Source of the DNA: Providencia vermicola
Lineage (GTDB): Bacteria; Pseudomonadota; Gammaproteobacteria; Enterobacterales; Enterobacteriaceae
Length of the DNA: 64,000 nucleotides
Direction of reading: 5' to 3'
Assembly (NCBI RefSeq): GCF_020381325.1
Contig: NZ_JAGSPI010000010.1
Coordinates: forward strand, 62,001 to 126,000
The notes beneath the pieces were generated by a model. It worked only from the letters and a program-made list of their open reading frames with translations, was not told the DNA's origin and searched no databases. Below are positions 26,056 to 35,965 of this stretch, one piece after another. The translations under genes and the position numbers were made by a program. Position 1 is the first letter of the stretch. Each line of letters starts with the position of its first letter.

Positions 26056-26493
26056 CTACTTCTTACCACGAGCCAGTGGAAGGTTTTCACCTGCCCAGCC
26101 AGCAATCCCTTCTTTCAGGACAAAGACTTTTTCAAAACCGTGTTGCACAAGTTGCTCTGCGGGTTTGTTTGATTCCATGCCACTTGCAGAAACAATAATC
26201 ACAGGTTTCTGTTTGTGTTTGTCTAACTCACCTAAATTATTATCTTTAATTTCAGACGGCGTTAAATTAATAGAATCAATGATGTGGCCTTTACGGAAAT
26301 CGTCACGAGAACGCAAATCCACAATAACCGCTTCTTCTTTATTAATCAGTGTAATCGCTTGTGAGCGAGCAATCACTTTCGTTTTAGAAAAGAGGCTTTT
26401 AAAGGTCATGACGACCACAGCAACTAATAGCGCTATCCAAACCAGACTCAATAACATGTTCCGGCTTACAAATTGCATGATTTCTTGGATCAT
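26056..26493 (-). CDS. yibN: Membrane-anchored rhodanese-like protein YibN
   Basis: A 145-residue protein with one N-terminal transmembrane segment (residues about 12-32, [20 protein letters not shown]) and a cytoplasmic rhodanese domain ([20 protein letters not shown]). In the position of the rhodanese catalytic loop it has SASGMESNK, so the active-site cysteine is absent, as I also recall for the E. coli homologue (GSGMQ). The ATG at 26493 is supported by alignment with E. coli (MxQEIMQFV); a TTG three codons upstream is possible. Recent work connects YibN with membrane insertion, but I treat its role as not settled. Confidence 0.9.
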   Translation of the reverse strand: MIQEIMQFVSRNMLLSLVWIALLVAVVVMTFKSLFSKTKVIARSQAITLINKEEAVIVDLRSRDDFRKGHIIDSINLTPSEIKDNNLGELDKHKQKPVIIVSASGMESNKPAEQLVQHGFEKVFVLKEGIAGWAGENLPLARGKK

Positions 26494-26928
26494 GGGGGGC
26501 AATCACTCCCGTTAGTTAAAATCGAATATCAAAGGGTTCAGAGTATACCTGTGTGTTGAGCTAATTACAGCCAATTCACGCAAACTACTGTGTTTTTTTT
26601 GCGGTAATGTACGCAAAATTAATACCATTTTACTGAAAAATAGAATTTCTTTCTCGAAGCGGTACGCAAATATTTTACCATAAACATGCCTAAACGGGGC
26701 TAACCTGTAGATTAAATAGGCGTTCAATAATAAAAAACCGTTCAAAACTAGCTATACAAAATAAATCAGTGATAATAAAACTATATTATTTGACTTAGTT
26801 ATCCTTTATTTCAGGGCAAAAGTCCGAATTTATAAGTGTTTTCAATACTATTTATTAGAGAGTGCTGGAAACCATCACTTGCAGATGAAATAATCAGTTA
26901 TTGCATTTAATTGAGGTGTTCTATCACA
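26494..26928. other. Intergenic region between divergent yibN and envC
   Basis: About 435 bases without a convincing gene. An open frame on the minus strand (26512-26745) has no recognisable motif, no clear ribosome-binding site and AT-rich random-looking content. In E. coli gpmM occupies the corresponding place between yibN and envC. The region should hold promoters for both flanking genes, but I could not pick one with confidence. Confidence 0.6.
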
Positions 26929-28221
26929 ATGGCCAATACACAATATCGAATGAAAACAACATTTCTTCGTCAGGCTATTACATCCGCCCTACTTGGTTTA
27001 GGGCTCTTTGCGCTTGCCCCTACACACACCGCTTTCGCAAACCAGATCACTGAAAATAAAGGGCAATTGCACGATCTACTCAAAAGTATTGCTGAAAAAG
27101 AAAAAAGTGTTAAAGAACAGCAAACTAAGCGTTCTAACTTACTGGAACAGCTCAAACAGCAGGAGCAAAGCATTTCCGCTGCTGGACGCAGCTTGCATGA
27201 AACACAAAACCAATTAAAACAGCTAGATAAAGAAATCACCTCCTTAAATAGCAATATCAAACAGCTACAAACCAAGAAACAACAACAAGAAAAAATGCTT
27301 GCAGATCAGCTCGATGCCGCTTTTCGTTTAGGCAAACACCAAGGCCTAACCCTGATGTTTAAAGGGGAAGAGGGTCAACGGGAAGAGCGTATTTTGGCGT
27401 ACTATAGTTATTTAAATCAAGCGCGTGAAAACAACATTGTTGCGCTTGAAGAAACAACCAAAGAGCTGCAACAACAAAAGCAATTAGAACAGAAAAAACA
27501 AGCGGAACAAAAAAGTACACTTACCCGCCAACAACAAGAGAAGCGTAAATTAGATAACGCCCGAGCCTCTCGGCAAAAAACCCTGACAGCTCTTGAAAGT
27601 ACCTTAAAAGAAGATCAAAAAAATCTCGCAGTTTTAAAACAAAACGAAGCAAGATTGCGTGACAAAATTGCTCGTGCAGAACGCGAAGCCAAAGCCAGAG
27701 CTGAACGAGAAGCCAAAGAAGCGGCACGTATTCGCGCCCAAGTGGCAGAAAAGGAACGCCAAGCAAAACAGAAAGGAGCGACTTATAAACCTTCTGAAAG
27801 TGAGCGGTCACTTATGTCCCGTACAGGAGGTTTAGGGCGTCCCGCAGGCCAAGCCATATGGCCAGTTCGTGGCTCCCTGCTTCACAATTATGGTGATGTC
27901 ATTTCCAGTGAACTACGTTGGAAAGGCATGGTTATTGCCGCCAATGAAGGCACACAAGTCAAAGCCATTGCAGATGGCCGAGTTTTACTGGCAGACTGGC
28001 TTCAAGGTTATGGCCTTGTTGTGGTCGTTGAGCATGGTAAAGGTGACATGAGCCTGTATGGTTATAACCAGAGTGCCTTAGTCAATGTAGGCCAAGAAGT
28101 TCGTGCTGGCCAGCCAATTGCTCTAGTCGGTAGCAGTGGTGGCCAAGAACGACCATCCCTGTACTTTGAAATTCGCAGGCAAGGTAAAACTGTTAACCCT
28201 CGCCCATGGTTAGGAAGATAA
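26929..28221 (+). CDS. envC: Murein hydrolase activator EnvC
   Basis: A 430-residue periplasmic activator of the amidases AmiA/AmiB at the division septum. It has a signal peptide ending near ALAPTHTAFA, long coiled-coil segments (residues about 30-270, rich in Q, K and E), and a C-terminal LytM/M23-like domain with ADWLQGYGLVVVVEHGKGDM and SLYFEIRRQGKTVNPRPWLG. As in E. coli EnvC, the LytM domain lacks the complete zinc-binding set, so it is an activator rather than an enzyme. The ATG at 26929, with GAGGTG upstream, is preferred over a TTG at 26911. yibQ follows 37 bases later. Confidence 0.95.
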   Translation: MANTQYRMKTTFLRQAITSALLGLGLFALAPTHTAFANQITENKGQLHDLLKSIAEKEKSVKEQQTKRSNLLEQLKQQEQSISAAGRSLHETQNQLKQLDKEITSLNSNIKQLQTKKQQQEKMLADQLDAAFRLGKHQGLTLMFKGEEGQREERILAYYSYLNQARENNIVALEETTKELQQQKQLEQKKQAEQKSTLTRQQQEKRKLDNARASRQKTLTALESTLKEDQKNLAVLKQNEARLRDKIARAEREAKARAEREAKEAARIRAQVAEKERQAKQKGATYKPSESERSLMSRTGGLGRPAGQAIWPVRGSLLHNYGDVISSELRWKGMVIAANEGTQVKAIADGRVLLADWLQGYGLVVVVEHGKGDMSLYGYNQSALVNVGQEVRAGQPIALVGSSGGQERPSLYFEIRRQGKTVNPRPWLGR

Positions 28222-28258
28222 ACCAGTAAACTTAAAATCAAACGATTAGGATGAAATT

Positions 28259-29308
28259 ATGTTGAAGCGCTTACCCTTTAAATTATTCATTAGTTTACCG
28301 CTGTTACTGATGAGCCTGCAGGTGAGCGCCGCAAAACTGGCGATAGTCATTGATGATTTTGGCTATCGCGCTAAAGAAGATAACCAAATTTTAGCACTTT
28401 CCCCCGCGGTCACGATTGCAATTTTACCCAGTTCACCCCATGGCCGTGAAGTCGCTGAAAAAGCCTATCAGCAAGGGCGGGACATCCTGATCCACATGCC
28501 CATGAAACCATTGAGTAAACAACCCTTAGAAAAAGACACTCTTGCCCCCTCAATGAGTGCGGCGGAAATTGACCGTATTATTAAAAATGCCATTTCCCGT
28601 GTACCTCATGCTAAAGGCATGAATAATCATATGGGTAGCGAAATGACATCAAGCCTGTCAGGTATGCGCAATGTGATGCAGAGCCTCTCGCAATCGAATT
28701 TATTTTTTCTCGATAGCGTAACTATCGGCAATACTCAGGCAGGAAATGCCGCAAAAGAATTCGGCGTCCCAACACTGCGCCGTAACATCTTTATTGATAA
28801 CCACCAATCAGAAGAAGAAACACATACCCAGCTAAATAAAGCCGTTGCTTATGCGCGAAAACACGGCAGTGCTGTAGCGATAGGTCACCCGCATCCCTCG
28901 ACTGTACGTGCACTGCAAAAATATTTGCCACAGCTGCCCGCAGATATCGAACTGGTTGCAGTAAGTGCATTGGTTAACCCTCAAGGTACTGCTAAGCAAC
29001 CTGCGACATCACTCAGAATGCTCTCTGAAGAAGCACAGAAAAAACCTGAGCAACCTAAAGAGAAACAGCCTGACAGTGAGCAGCCAAAAGCACCAGAGTC
29101 AACTGAATCGATTGAAACCAAACCAGAAGATGGACTTGTTGTCGAAGAGTTAGGCATTTGTGAGGTCACAATACCTGAAACGAAATTACAAGGTATCGAT
29201 TTAATTATGTCGATTGTCGAAAATATTTATCAAGACAAAACATTACAACCATTACTCACACAAGATGCGCCAACGAAAAAACGCATGCTTTTTAAAACCG
29301 AATCTTAG
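28259..29308 (+). CDS. yibQ: Divergent polysaccharide deacetylase YibQ with C-terminal extension
   Basis: A 349-residue exported protein: signal peptide (cleavage near LQVSAAK), then the divergent polysaccharide deacetylase domain, with AIVIDDFGYR near 28, ILIHMPMKP near 78, GMNNHMGSEMTS near 121 and AIGHPHPSTV near 206. Unlike E. coli YibQ it continues past about residue 245 with a Lys/Glu/Pro/Gln-rich linker (KKPEQPKEKQPDSEQPKAPE) and an extra C-terminal segment of about 70 residues. It is downstream of envC with an AGGATG site. The substrate is unknown. Confidence 0.85.
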   Translation: MLKRLPFKLFISLPLLLMSLQVSAAKLAIVIDDFGYRAKEDNQILALSPAVTIAILPSSPHGREVAEKAYQQGRDILIHMPMKPLSKQPLEKDTLAPSMSAAEIDRIIKNAISRVPHAKGMNNHMGSEMTSSLSGMRNVMQSLSQSNLFFLDSVTIGNTQAGNAAKEFGVPTLRRNIFIDNHQSEEETHTQLNKAVAYARKHGSAVAIGHPHPSTVRALQKYLPQLPADIELVAVSALVNPQGTAKQPATSLRMLSEEAQKKPEQPKEKQPDSEQPKAPESTESIETKPEDGLVVEELGICEVTIPETKLQGIDLIMSIVENIYQDKTLQPLLTQDAPTKKRMLFKTES

Positions 29309-29329
29309 AGGTTAGCTTCCACAGACATC

Positions 29330-29363
29330 ATTCCCTTCTGAAGGTAATTACCTCAGAAGGGAA
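29330..29363. terminator. Large hairpin between converging yibQ and tdh
   Basis: A long inverted repeat: ATTCCCTTCTGA at the left arm, the self-complementary GGTAATTACC in the centre and TCAGAAGGGAAT at the right arm. No strong T-run follows on either side, so it is either a bidirectional factor-assisted terminator or an RNA-stabilising 3' hairpin. Confidence 0.6.
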
Positions 29364-29374
29364 TAACTCGCTAA

Positions 29375-30400
29375 TTAATCCCAGTTTAAAATCACTTTAC
29401 CAGCTTGACCTGAGCGCATAACGTCAAAGCCTTTTTGGAAATCATCAATGGAGAATTGATGAGTGATGATGGGTGATAAATCTAATCCTGATTGGATCAG
29501 TGTCGCCATTTTATACCAAGTTTCGAACATCTCTCGGCCATAAATACCCTTAATAAACAGTCCTTTGAATATTACTTGGCTCCAATCTGTTGCCATTGAG
29601 GCTGGAGGTATCCCTAATAATGCAATACGTCCACCATGGTTCATGGTGTCTAACATAGTTTGAAAAGCCGCAGGCGCCCCCGAAACTTCTAATGCCACAT
29701 CAAACCCTTCTTTCATGCCGAGTTCGTTCATCACATCTTTTAGATTTTCGCGACTCACATTGACTGCACGGGAAACACCCATTTTTTTCGCTAATTCAAG
29801 GCGATAGTCATTCACATCCGTAATAACTACATGACGAGCGCCAACATGACGACAGACCGCAGCAGCCATGATACCAATCGGCCCAGCCCCTGAAACCAGC
29901 ACATCCTCACCCACTAAATCGAATGAAAGCGCTGTGTGCACAGCGTTACCAAATGGGTCAAAAATAGCGGCTATTTCATCGGGAATATTGTCGGGTATTT
30001 TAAATGCGTTGAAAGCTGGGATCACCAAATACTCGGCAAAACAACCTTCTCGATTCACGCCTACACCAATTGTGTTACGACAAAGGTGGGTACGGCCACC
30101 ACGGCAGTTACGACAGTGACCACATGTAATATGCCCTTCCCCTGACACTCGGTCACCAATTTTAAAGCCTTTGACTTCCTGCCCAATCGCAACAATTTCC
30201 CCTATATATTCATGACCGACCACCATCGGGACAGGAATGGTTTTTTGTGACCATTCATCCCAGTTATAGATATGTACATCTGTACCGCAGATAGCGGTTT
30301 TGCGAATTTTGATCATCACATCATTGTGCCCGAGTTCCGGTTTCGGAACGTCTGTCATCCATATACCTGGTTCAGCTTTCAGTTTGGACAGTGCTTTCAT
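29375..30400 (-). CDS. tdh: L-threonine 3-dehydrogenase
   Basis: A 341-residue zinc alcohol-dehydrogenase-type enzyme that oxidises threonine to 2-amino-3-ketobutyrate with NAD. The catalytic zinc site is in [17 protein letters not shown] (Cys38) with GHEYIGEI (His63-Glu64). The structural zinc site is [15 protein letters not shown], and [17 protein letters not shown] is the NAD-binding turn near 175. Kbl completes the pathway to glycine and acetyl-CoA. In E. coli kbl and tdh are almost contiguous; here 203 bases with a palindromic element separate them. An AAGGTC site precedes the ATG. Confidence 0.96.
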   Translation of the reverse strand: MKALSKLKAEPGIWMTDVPKPELGHNDVMIKIRKTAICGTDVHIYNWDEWSQKTIPVPMVVGHEYIGEIVAIGQEVKGFKIGDRVSGEGHITCGHCRNCRGGRTHLCRNTIGVGVNREGCFAEYLVIPAFNAFKIPDNIPDEIAAIFDPFGNAVHTALSFDLVGEDVLVSGAGPIGIMAAAVCRHVGARHVVITDVNDYRLELAKKMGVSRAVNVSRENLKDVMNELGMKEGFDVALEVSGAPAAFQTMLDTMNHGGRIALLGIPPASMATDWSQVIFKGLFIKGIYGREMFETWYKMATLIQSGLDLSPIITHQFSIDDFQKGFDVMRSGQAGKVILNWD

Positions 30401-30495
30401 AAAAGACCTTTTATTTGATTATATTTAAGGGGCGTTGACCTTTACTGATGATTTTTACTGCTTAGATTAATTCAAAGAATGACAATGGCCCTTCG

Positions 30496-30592
30496 GGTTC
30501 GATTAAACGTCTTTTTCTGCGTTGAAAGCCCCTTGCCTAGATTACTAGGCAGCGGGTCTCTCGCCTTGCTAAAAAGACGCTCAATTCGAATG
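30496..30592. repeat. Palindromic element inside the kbl-tdh operon
   Basis: Nested palindromes: terminal arms CGTCTTTTT (30508-30516) and AAAAAGACG (30571-30579) are perfect inverted repeats, extended outward by TTCGA-type sequence on both sides. A central GCCTAG/CTAGGC stem (30535-30550) lies inside. The terminal inverted repeats, length near 100 bases and position in a normally tight operon suggest a MITE-like insertion. The inner sequence has no coding capacity that I trust. Confidence 0.6.
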
Positions 30593-30603
30593 AAAATTGA
30601 CCA

Positions 30604-31803
30604 TCAAAAATCAACAACCCCTAGTTTTTTACCAATGCGGGTGAATGCGTCAACAGCGTGTAAAATATCCTCCTCACTATGTGCGGCAGACATCTGCGTA
30701 CGAATACGCGCCTGATCTTGGGGAACGACTGGGTAGAAAAAGCCCGTGACATAAATACCTTCATCAAGCAGCTCTTTCGCAAAAACTTGAGCAAGCTTTG
30801 CATCCCCTAACATTACAGGGATGATAGCGTGGTCAGCACCTGCCAGCGTAAAACCTGCGGCGGTCATTTTCTCTCTAAATAACACTGCATTACGCCATAG
30901 CTTTTCACGTAACGCTTGGCCTTCACTCATCATATCAATCACTTTGATGGAAGCCGCGACAATGGCAGGCGCAAGAGAATTAGAGAATAAATACGGACGA
31001 GAACGCTGGCGTAACCACTCAACAACCTCTTTTCTGGCTGCAGTATACCCCCCAGAAGCCCCACCAAGCGCTTTACCTAATGTGCCAGTGATAATATCGA
31101 CACGTCCCATTACCTGACAGTATTCGTGGCTACCCCGACCATTTTCGCCGACAAACCCCACTGCGTGGGAGTCATCCACCATCACCAATGCTTGGTATTC
31201 ATCAGCAAGGTCGCAAATAGATTGTAAATCAGCAATCACACCATCCATTGAAAAAACGCCATCAGTAGCAATTAAAATATGGCGAGCACCCGCCGATTTT
31301 GCTTCTTCTAGGCGTTCTTTTAGCTCAACCATATTGTTATTGCTGTAACGGTAGCGTTTAGCTTTACTTAGCCGCACACCATCAATAATTGAAGCATGAT
31401 TTAATGCATCAGAAATAATGGCATCTTCTGGTCCTAACAAGGTTTCGAATAGGCCGCCATTAGCATCAAAGCAAGATGAATACAGGATTGCATCTTCCAT
31501 TCCTAAAAATTCAGCTAGCTTATTTTCCAACACTTTATGGCTATCTTGTGTTCCACAAATAAACCGCACGGAGGACATCCCAAAACCATGGCTGTCCATT
31601 CCCTGTTTTGCCGCTTCAATTAACGCAGGATGGTTTGCCAATCCAAGGTAGTTATTGGCGCAAAAGTTTATTACTCGCTTGCCACCTGCTATCTTAATAT
31701 CTGCATCTTGGGACGTGGTGATAATACGTTCGTGCTTAAATAACCCATCAGATTCAATCTGTACGAGCTGTTCACGAATTTGCTGATAAAATCTCTCTGA
31801 CAT
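30604..31803 (-). CDS. kbl: Glycine C-acetyltransferase (2-amino-3-ketobutyrate CoA ligase)
   Basis: A 399-residue PLP enzyme of the alpha-oxoamine synthase family. It cleaves 2-amino-3-ketobutyrate with CoA to glycine and acetyl-CoA. It has [13 protein letters not shown] near residue 47, [18 protein letters not shown] near 207, and the lysine segment [17 protein letters not shown] near 240. The start [13 protein letters not shown] aligns with E. coli Kbl. It is transcribed toward tdh and is divergent from hldD, with a 230-base intergenic region that should contain both promoters. Confidence 0.96.
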   Translation of the reverse strand: MSERFYQQIREQLVQIESDGLFKHERIITTSQDADIKIAGGKRVINFCANNYLGLANHPALIEAAKQGMDSHGFGMSSVRFICGTQDSHKVLENKLAEFLGMEDAILYSSCFDANGGLFETLLGPEDAIISDALNHASIIDGVRLSKAKRYRYSNNNMVELKERLEEAKSAGARHILIATDGVFSMDGVIADLQSICDLADEYQALVMVDDSHAVGFVGENGRGSHEYCQVMGRVDIITGTLGKALGGASGGYTAARKEVVEWLRQRSRPYLFSNSLAPAIVAASIKVIDMMSEGQALREKLWRNAVLFREKMTAAGFTLAGADHAIIPVMLGDAKLAQVFAKELLDEGIYVTGFFYPVVPQDQARIRTQMSAAHSEEDILHAVDAFTRIGKKLGVVDF

Positions 31804-32033
31804 ACTGTGTTCCTATCAAGTGGCCATTCATAGAGTTTAATAATAGCCTCTAGAAATGACGATATTCTCAGTACAAAAAAGTTAAGTTTGCAGGCAAGAT
31901 CACGATAATTGACTTGGGCTTGTTCCACTCTCTAGTTCAATTCTCTGCTATCAAGACTACCGTCTCGCCAAAGAGATGTTATTATAGTCACCAATGATTT
32001 CTCTATTTTATTAACCCATTTGAGGTATATCCC

Positions 32034-32972
32034 ATGATCATAGTCACTGGCGGAGCTGGTTTTATCGGCAGCAACATCGTTAAAGCCCTAAACGCAATGG
32101 GCCGCACAGATATCCTAGTTGTGGATAATCTGAAAGATGGCACTAAATTTGCCAACCTTGTTGACCTTGATATTGCGGATTATGCAGACAAAGAAGATTT
32201 TCTTGTTAGCATCCTTTCAGGTGATGACTTTGGCGATGTTGATGCCGTATTCCATGAAGGTGCGTGCTCATCCACTACGGAGTGGGATGGCAAGTATATG
32301 ATGGATAATAACTATCAGTATTCTAAAGAGTTATTACATTACTGCTTAGAACGCGAAATTCCCTTCTTATACGCCTCTTCTGCCGCCACTTACGGTGGCC
32401 GTAGCGACAACTTTATTGAAGAACGTGAGTTCGAAAAGCCATTGAATGTCTATGGTTACTCTAAATTCCAATTTGACCAATATGTCCGTGAAATCCTGCC
32501 AGAAGCGGAATCACAAATTTGTGGCTTCCGTTATTTCAATGTTTATGGCCCAAATGAAGAACACAAAGGTGGCATGGCGAGCGTTGCTTATCATTTAAAT
32601 AAACAAATCAATGAAGGGCAAAACCCGAAATTGTTTGAAGGTAGCGAAACATTCCGCCGTGACTTTATCTATGTTGGCGATGTTGCCGCAGTGAATTTAT
32701 GGTTCTGGGAAAATAACGTTTCAGGTATTTTTAACTGCGGAACAGGGCGCGCAGAGTCTTTCCAAGCTGTTGCCGATGCCGTGACTGAATTCCACAAAGA
32801 CAAAAATGTAGCTGTCGAATATATTGAATTCCCAGAAAAATTAAAAGGCCGCTACCAAAGCTTCACACAAGCTGACCTCACCAAGTTACGTGCTGCTGGT
32901 TACACTGCGCCATTTAAAACGGTTGCCGAAGGTGTCACTGAATACATGCAGTTACTCAATAAAGACGCGTAA
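32034..32972 (+). CDS. hldD: ADP-L-glycero-D-manno-heptose 6-epimerase
   Basis: A 312-residue extended short-chain dehydrogenase that converts ADP-D,D-heptose to the L,D-form for the LPS inner core. Motifs are [13 protein letters not shown] at residues 4-16, [10 protein letters not shown] near 113, and the catalytic YGYSKFQFD near 140. The TGAGGT ribosome-binding site lies before ATG. It leads hldD-waaF-waaC, the same order as E. coli, with 9 bases to waaF. Confidence 0.97.
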   Translation: MIIVTGGAGFIGSNIVKALNAMGRTDILVVDNLKDGTKFANLVDLDIADYADKEDFLVSILSGDDFGDVDAVFHEGACSSTTEWDGKYMMDNNYQYSKELLHYCLEREIPFLYASSAATYGGRSDNFIEEREFEKPLNVYGYSKFQFDQYVREILPEAESQICGFRYFNVYGPNEEHKGGMASVAYHLNKQINEGQNPKLFEGSETFRRDFIYVGDVAAVNLWFWENNVSGIFNCGTGRAESFQAVADAVTEFHKDKNVAVEYIEFPEKLKGRYQSFTQADLTKLRAAGYTAPFKTVAEGVTEYMQLLNKDA

Positions 32973-32981
32973 TTAGTATTT

Positions 32982-34028
32982 ATGAAAATATTGGTGATCG
33001 GCCCTTCGTGGGTAGGGGATATGATGATGTCACAGAGCCTTTATCGCACGATAAAGGCGCTTCATCCTCATGCGCAAATTGATGTGATGGCACCACAATG
33101 GTGCCGTCCTTTATTAGCCAAAATGCCTGAAGTTAGTCAAGCCATTCCGATGCCTTTAGGCCATGGTGTGCTTGAAATCGGTGAACGTCGTCGATTAGGC
33201 ATCAGTTTGCGGGAAAATGGGTACGACCAAGCAATTGTTTTGCCTAACTCATTAAAATCTGCACTTGTTCCGTTCTTTGCTCGTATTGCAAAAAGAACGG
33301 GGTGGCGCGGAGAGATGCGTTATGGGTTACTCAATGATATTCGCCCATTGAATAAAGAAGCGTTTCCACTCATGGTACAACGCTACGTTGCGCTTGCTTA
33401 TGATAAGCAAACTATTCAATCTGCTGCTGATATCCCATCACCAATATTAAAACCCAAACTCGTCACAGTTCCACAAGAAGTCAACGAAACACTACAAACC
33501 TTTGGCATTGATGATTCTCGCCCAATTATTGGTTTTTGCCCAGGCGCAGAGTTCGGCCCTGCAAAACGCTGGCCACACTATCATTACGCCACACTCGCTC
33601 AAGAGCTGATCAGTTTAAAAGGCTACCGAGTCTTATTATTCGGTTCCCAAAAAGACCATCCCGCAGGGGAAGATATTCGCCAAAGCCTAACGGATGACGC
33701 CAAATCGTACTGCTATAATTTTGCAGGGAAAACCTCGCTAGAACAAGCTGTTAACTTAATCGATGCCTGCCATGCCGTTGTCAGTAACGATTCGGGGCTT
33801 ATGCATGTCGCTGCGGCATTAGATAAACCTTTAGTTGCACTTTATGGCCCAAGCAGCCCAGATTTCACACCGCCTTTATCTGATAAAGCAGAAGTGATCC
33901 GCTTAATCGAGGGGTATCATAAAGTTCGTAAAGGGGATGGCGAAAGCGGTTATCACCAAAGCCTGATCGATATCCAGCCAGAAATGGTTTTAGACGCATT
34001 AGCCCGTTTAAATATAGGTATTGAATAA
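32982..34028 (+). CDS. waaF: ADP-heptose:LPS heptosyltransferase II
   Basis: A 348-residue GT9 enzyme that adds the second heptose of the inner core. It has the N-terminal ILVIGPSWVGDMMMSQSLYR (residues 3-22), CPGAEFGPAKRWP near 181, and the donor-site SNDSGLMHVAAALDKPLVALYG near 265, the GT9 hallmark. The TAA stop overlaps the waaC ATG (TAATG). It acts on the cytoplasmic face on Kdo2-lipid A bearing heptose I. Confidence 0.96.
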   Translation: MKILVIGPSWVGDMMMSQSLYRTIKALHPHAQIDVMAPQWCRPLLAKMPEVSQAIPMPLGHGVLEIGERRRLGISLRENGYDQAIVLPNSLKSALVPFFARIAKRTGWRGEMRYGLLNDIRPLNKEAFPLMVQRYVALAYDKQTIQSAADIPSPILKPKLVTVPQEVNETLQTFGIDDSRPIIGFCPGAEFGPAKRWPHYHYATLAQELISLKGYRVLLFGSQKDHPAGEDIRQSLTDDAKSYCYNFAGKTSLEQAVNLIDACHAVVSNDSGLMHVAAALDKPLVALYGPSSPDFTPPLSDKAEVIRLIEGYHKVRKGDGESGYHQSLIDIQPEMVLDALARLNIGIE

Positions 34029-34990
34029 TGCGAGTATTATTAGTCAAAACATCCTCAATGGGCGATGTTTTACATTCCTTACCTGCATTAACCGATGCTC
34101 AGCAAGCTATTCCCAATATTCAATTTGATTGGGTCGTTGAGGAAGGTTTCGCTCAAATTCCAACATGGCACAGTGCGGTCAACCAAGTGATCCCTGTCGC
34201 TATCCGCCGTTGGCGAAAAAACTGGTTTTCTGCGCCGATCAGGGCTGAACGTGCAGCTTTTCGTCAGCAACTGCAAGCAACACAGTATGATGCAATTATT
34301 GATGCTCAAGGCCTACTAAAAAGCGCATTTCTTGTTACGCGCTTGGCACATGGCGATAAACATGGCTATGACCGCCATAGCATTCGTGAACCCCTTGCCA
34401 GTTTTTTCTACGACCACCGTTATGCTATTAGCAAGCAACAACACGCCGTTGAACGCATCCGTCAATTGTTTGCAAAAAGTCTTGGTTATATTTGCCCAGT
34501 ACAGCAAGGCGATTACGCTATTGCGCAGCATTTCCGACAATCTTCAACTCGTCAGGAATGCCCTTACGTGGTTTTCCTACACTCAACCACCCGTGATGAT
34601 AAACACTGGCCTGAAGAAAGTTGGCGAAGTTTAATTGAATTAATGGCAGGAAGTGGCATAAAAATAAAGCTACCGTGGGGAGCGCCACATGAACAGCAAC
34701 GCGCACAGCGGTTAGCAGAAGGTTTTGATTTTGTGGAAGTATTACCAAAGCTCACCCTTGCCGAAGTGGCACAGCAAATTGCCAATGCCAAAGCTGTTGT
34801 CTCTGTTGATACTGGGCTAAGCCATCTAACTGCCGCTCTCGATAAACCGAATTTCACCCTCTTTGGCCCTACGGATCCAGGGTTGATTGGGGGGTATGGG
34901 CAAGAACAGCACGAATTGATATCAACCAACAAGGTTATGGCTGATATCAAAGCAGGTGATGTATATCAACAGATAGCGAGATTAATTTGA
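34028..34990 (+). CDS. waaC: ADP-heptose:LPS heptosyltransferase I
   Basis: A 320-residue GT9 enzyme that attaches the first heptose to Kdo2-lipid A. The start VLLVKTSSMGDVLHSLPALT (residues 3-22) is diagnostic of WaaC, and VSVDTGLSHLTAALDKPNFT near 257 is the donor-binding region. The last 9 bases overlap the convergent GT52-type gene on the other strand. Normal length. Confidence 0.96.
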   Translation: MRVLLVKTSSMGDVLHSLPALTDAQQAIPNIQFDWVVEEGFAQIPTWHSAVNQVIPVAIRRWRKNWFSAPIRAERAAFRQQLQATQYDAIIDAQGLLKSAFLVTRLAHGDKHGYDRHSIREPLASFFYDHRYAISKQQHAVERIRQLFAKSLGYICPVQQGDYAIAQHFRQSSTRQECPYVVFLHSTTRDDKHWPEESWRSLIELMAGSGIKIKLPWGAPHEQQRAQRLAEGFDFVEVLPKLTLAEVAQQIANAKAVVSVDTGLSHLTAALDKPNFTLFGPTDPGLIGGYGQEQHELISTNKVMADIKAGDVYQQIARLI

Positions 34991-35965
34991 TAGGTTTATA
35001 GTCATAAAACCCAATGAATTTTGGATTGTGTCCAATTCTTGGGTTTGAGACGAGTATTCTTCATTCATTCCTGAAAAGCGAAGTGTATAATTCTTAACTG
35101 AACGACTACCACTTAAAATAAATTGAGTAGTGCTGTAAAAACCATATATCTCAACAAAATAGCCTTGAGCTATCAACGCAGATATTTCATCTTCTGCAGA
35201 TAAAGCAGTCTTAATAGTCCTGATGCCTACAATCTCAGTATCGATATCTCTTGGATGCGGAATATAACCTTCAATAGCCCTTTCTTTCGCTAATCTAGAT
35301 AACAAAAATGTAAGGTTTTCTTTTTCTGCTTGCCCCTCGCATATCTCTGAATACACAGATCCTAAAAGGATTGAAATATGCTTTTGAGTGCCACCATTCT
35401 GCTCAGGAACTGAAACTACATCAATATATTCAGTATTATCGATAATATTTTGTACATTTTGAAATATTGTATAATGCTTTACTGACTCGCTTAATACTTT
35501 ATGTGTATGATATTTTCGCCCTGAAAGCGCACGGATAAAAGACTTAAACATATTGATTTTATTCGCTTGGTTAAGTCGTTTTTCTGGTAACAGGTTATAA
35601 AGCCCATCATCAAATGTCATTAACTGCTTAAATTTAAGGCAAGACAGAACATGATGAACCAAAGGCAGCTCAACACAAGCAAGATAAACATTTTGGAAAT
35701 TCGTTGTCGGTAGCTGCTTTATAATACTCTTTGCATACCCACTGCGCCTGACTGTTTTGAAAGGCTTTTCAATAATCACTTTCCTATCATCATACATAAT
35801 ATATTGCCATCTAGGGGCAATTAAATTCGATAGATAGTAGCTGACTTTATCGCTGTTTATATCCCCGATAAATAAGACTAATGCTTGGTCATCTGTCTCA
35901 ATTTTATCTAGTAATCGACTCACAATCTTGATGTGCAATATTGTGGTACAAATAAATAGATTCAT
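34982..35965 (-). CDS. Glycosyltransferase family 52 protein (Lst-type sialyltransferase family)
   Basis: A 327-residue protein with the outline of GT52: an N-terminal LFICTTILHIKIVSRLL, TFDDGLYNL near 117, and GYIPHPRDID near 247 (family HPR motif), with ILSGSRSVKNYTLR near the C-terminus. GT52 contains the LOS alpha-2,3-sialyltransferase Lst of Neisseria and related enzymes of other donors. It replaces waaL/waaB-type genes after waaC in the core locus. A CMP-nonulosonic acid synthetase gene occurs earlier in the window, so a nonulosonic acid donor is conceivable, though Kdo or a hexose is also possible. AT-rich relative to waaC. It converges with waaC with a 9-base overlap. Confidence 0.7.
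   Translation of the reverse strand: MNLFICTTILHIKIVSRLLDKIETDDQALVLFIGDINSDKVSYYLSNLIAPRWQYIMYDDRKVIIEKPFKTVRRSGYAKSIIKQLPTTNFQNVYLACVELPLVHHVLSCLKFKQLMTFDDGLYNLLPEKRLNQANKINMFKSFIRALSGRKYHTHKVLSESVKHYTIFQNVQNIIDNTEYIDVVSVPEQNGGTQKHISILLGSVYSEICEGQAEKENLTFLLSRLAKERAIEGYIPHPRDIDTEIVGIRTIKTALSAEDEISALIAQGYFVEIYGFYSTTQFILSGSRSVKNYTLRFSGMNEEYSSQTQELDTIQNSLGFMTINLSN

Noticed and set aside
26512-26745. 77-codon minus-strand open frame between yibN and envC
   Set aside because: No motif, no convincing ribosome-binding site and AT-rich random-like content; noncoding is more likely.
30479-30715. 78-codon plus-strand open frame at the kbl-tdh junction
   Set aside because: It runs over the palindromic element and into the kbl coding sequence antisense; probably chance.
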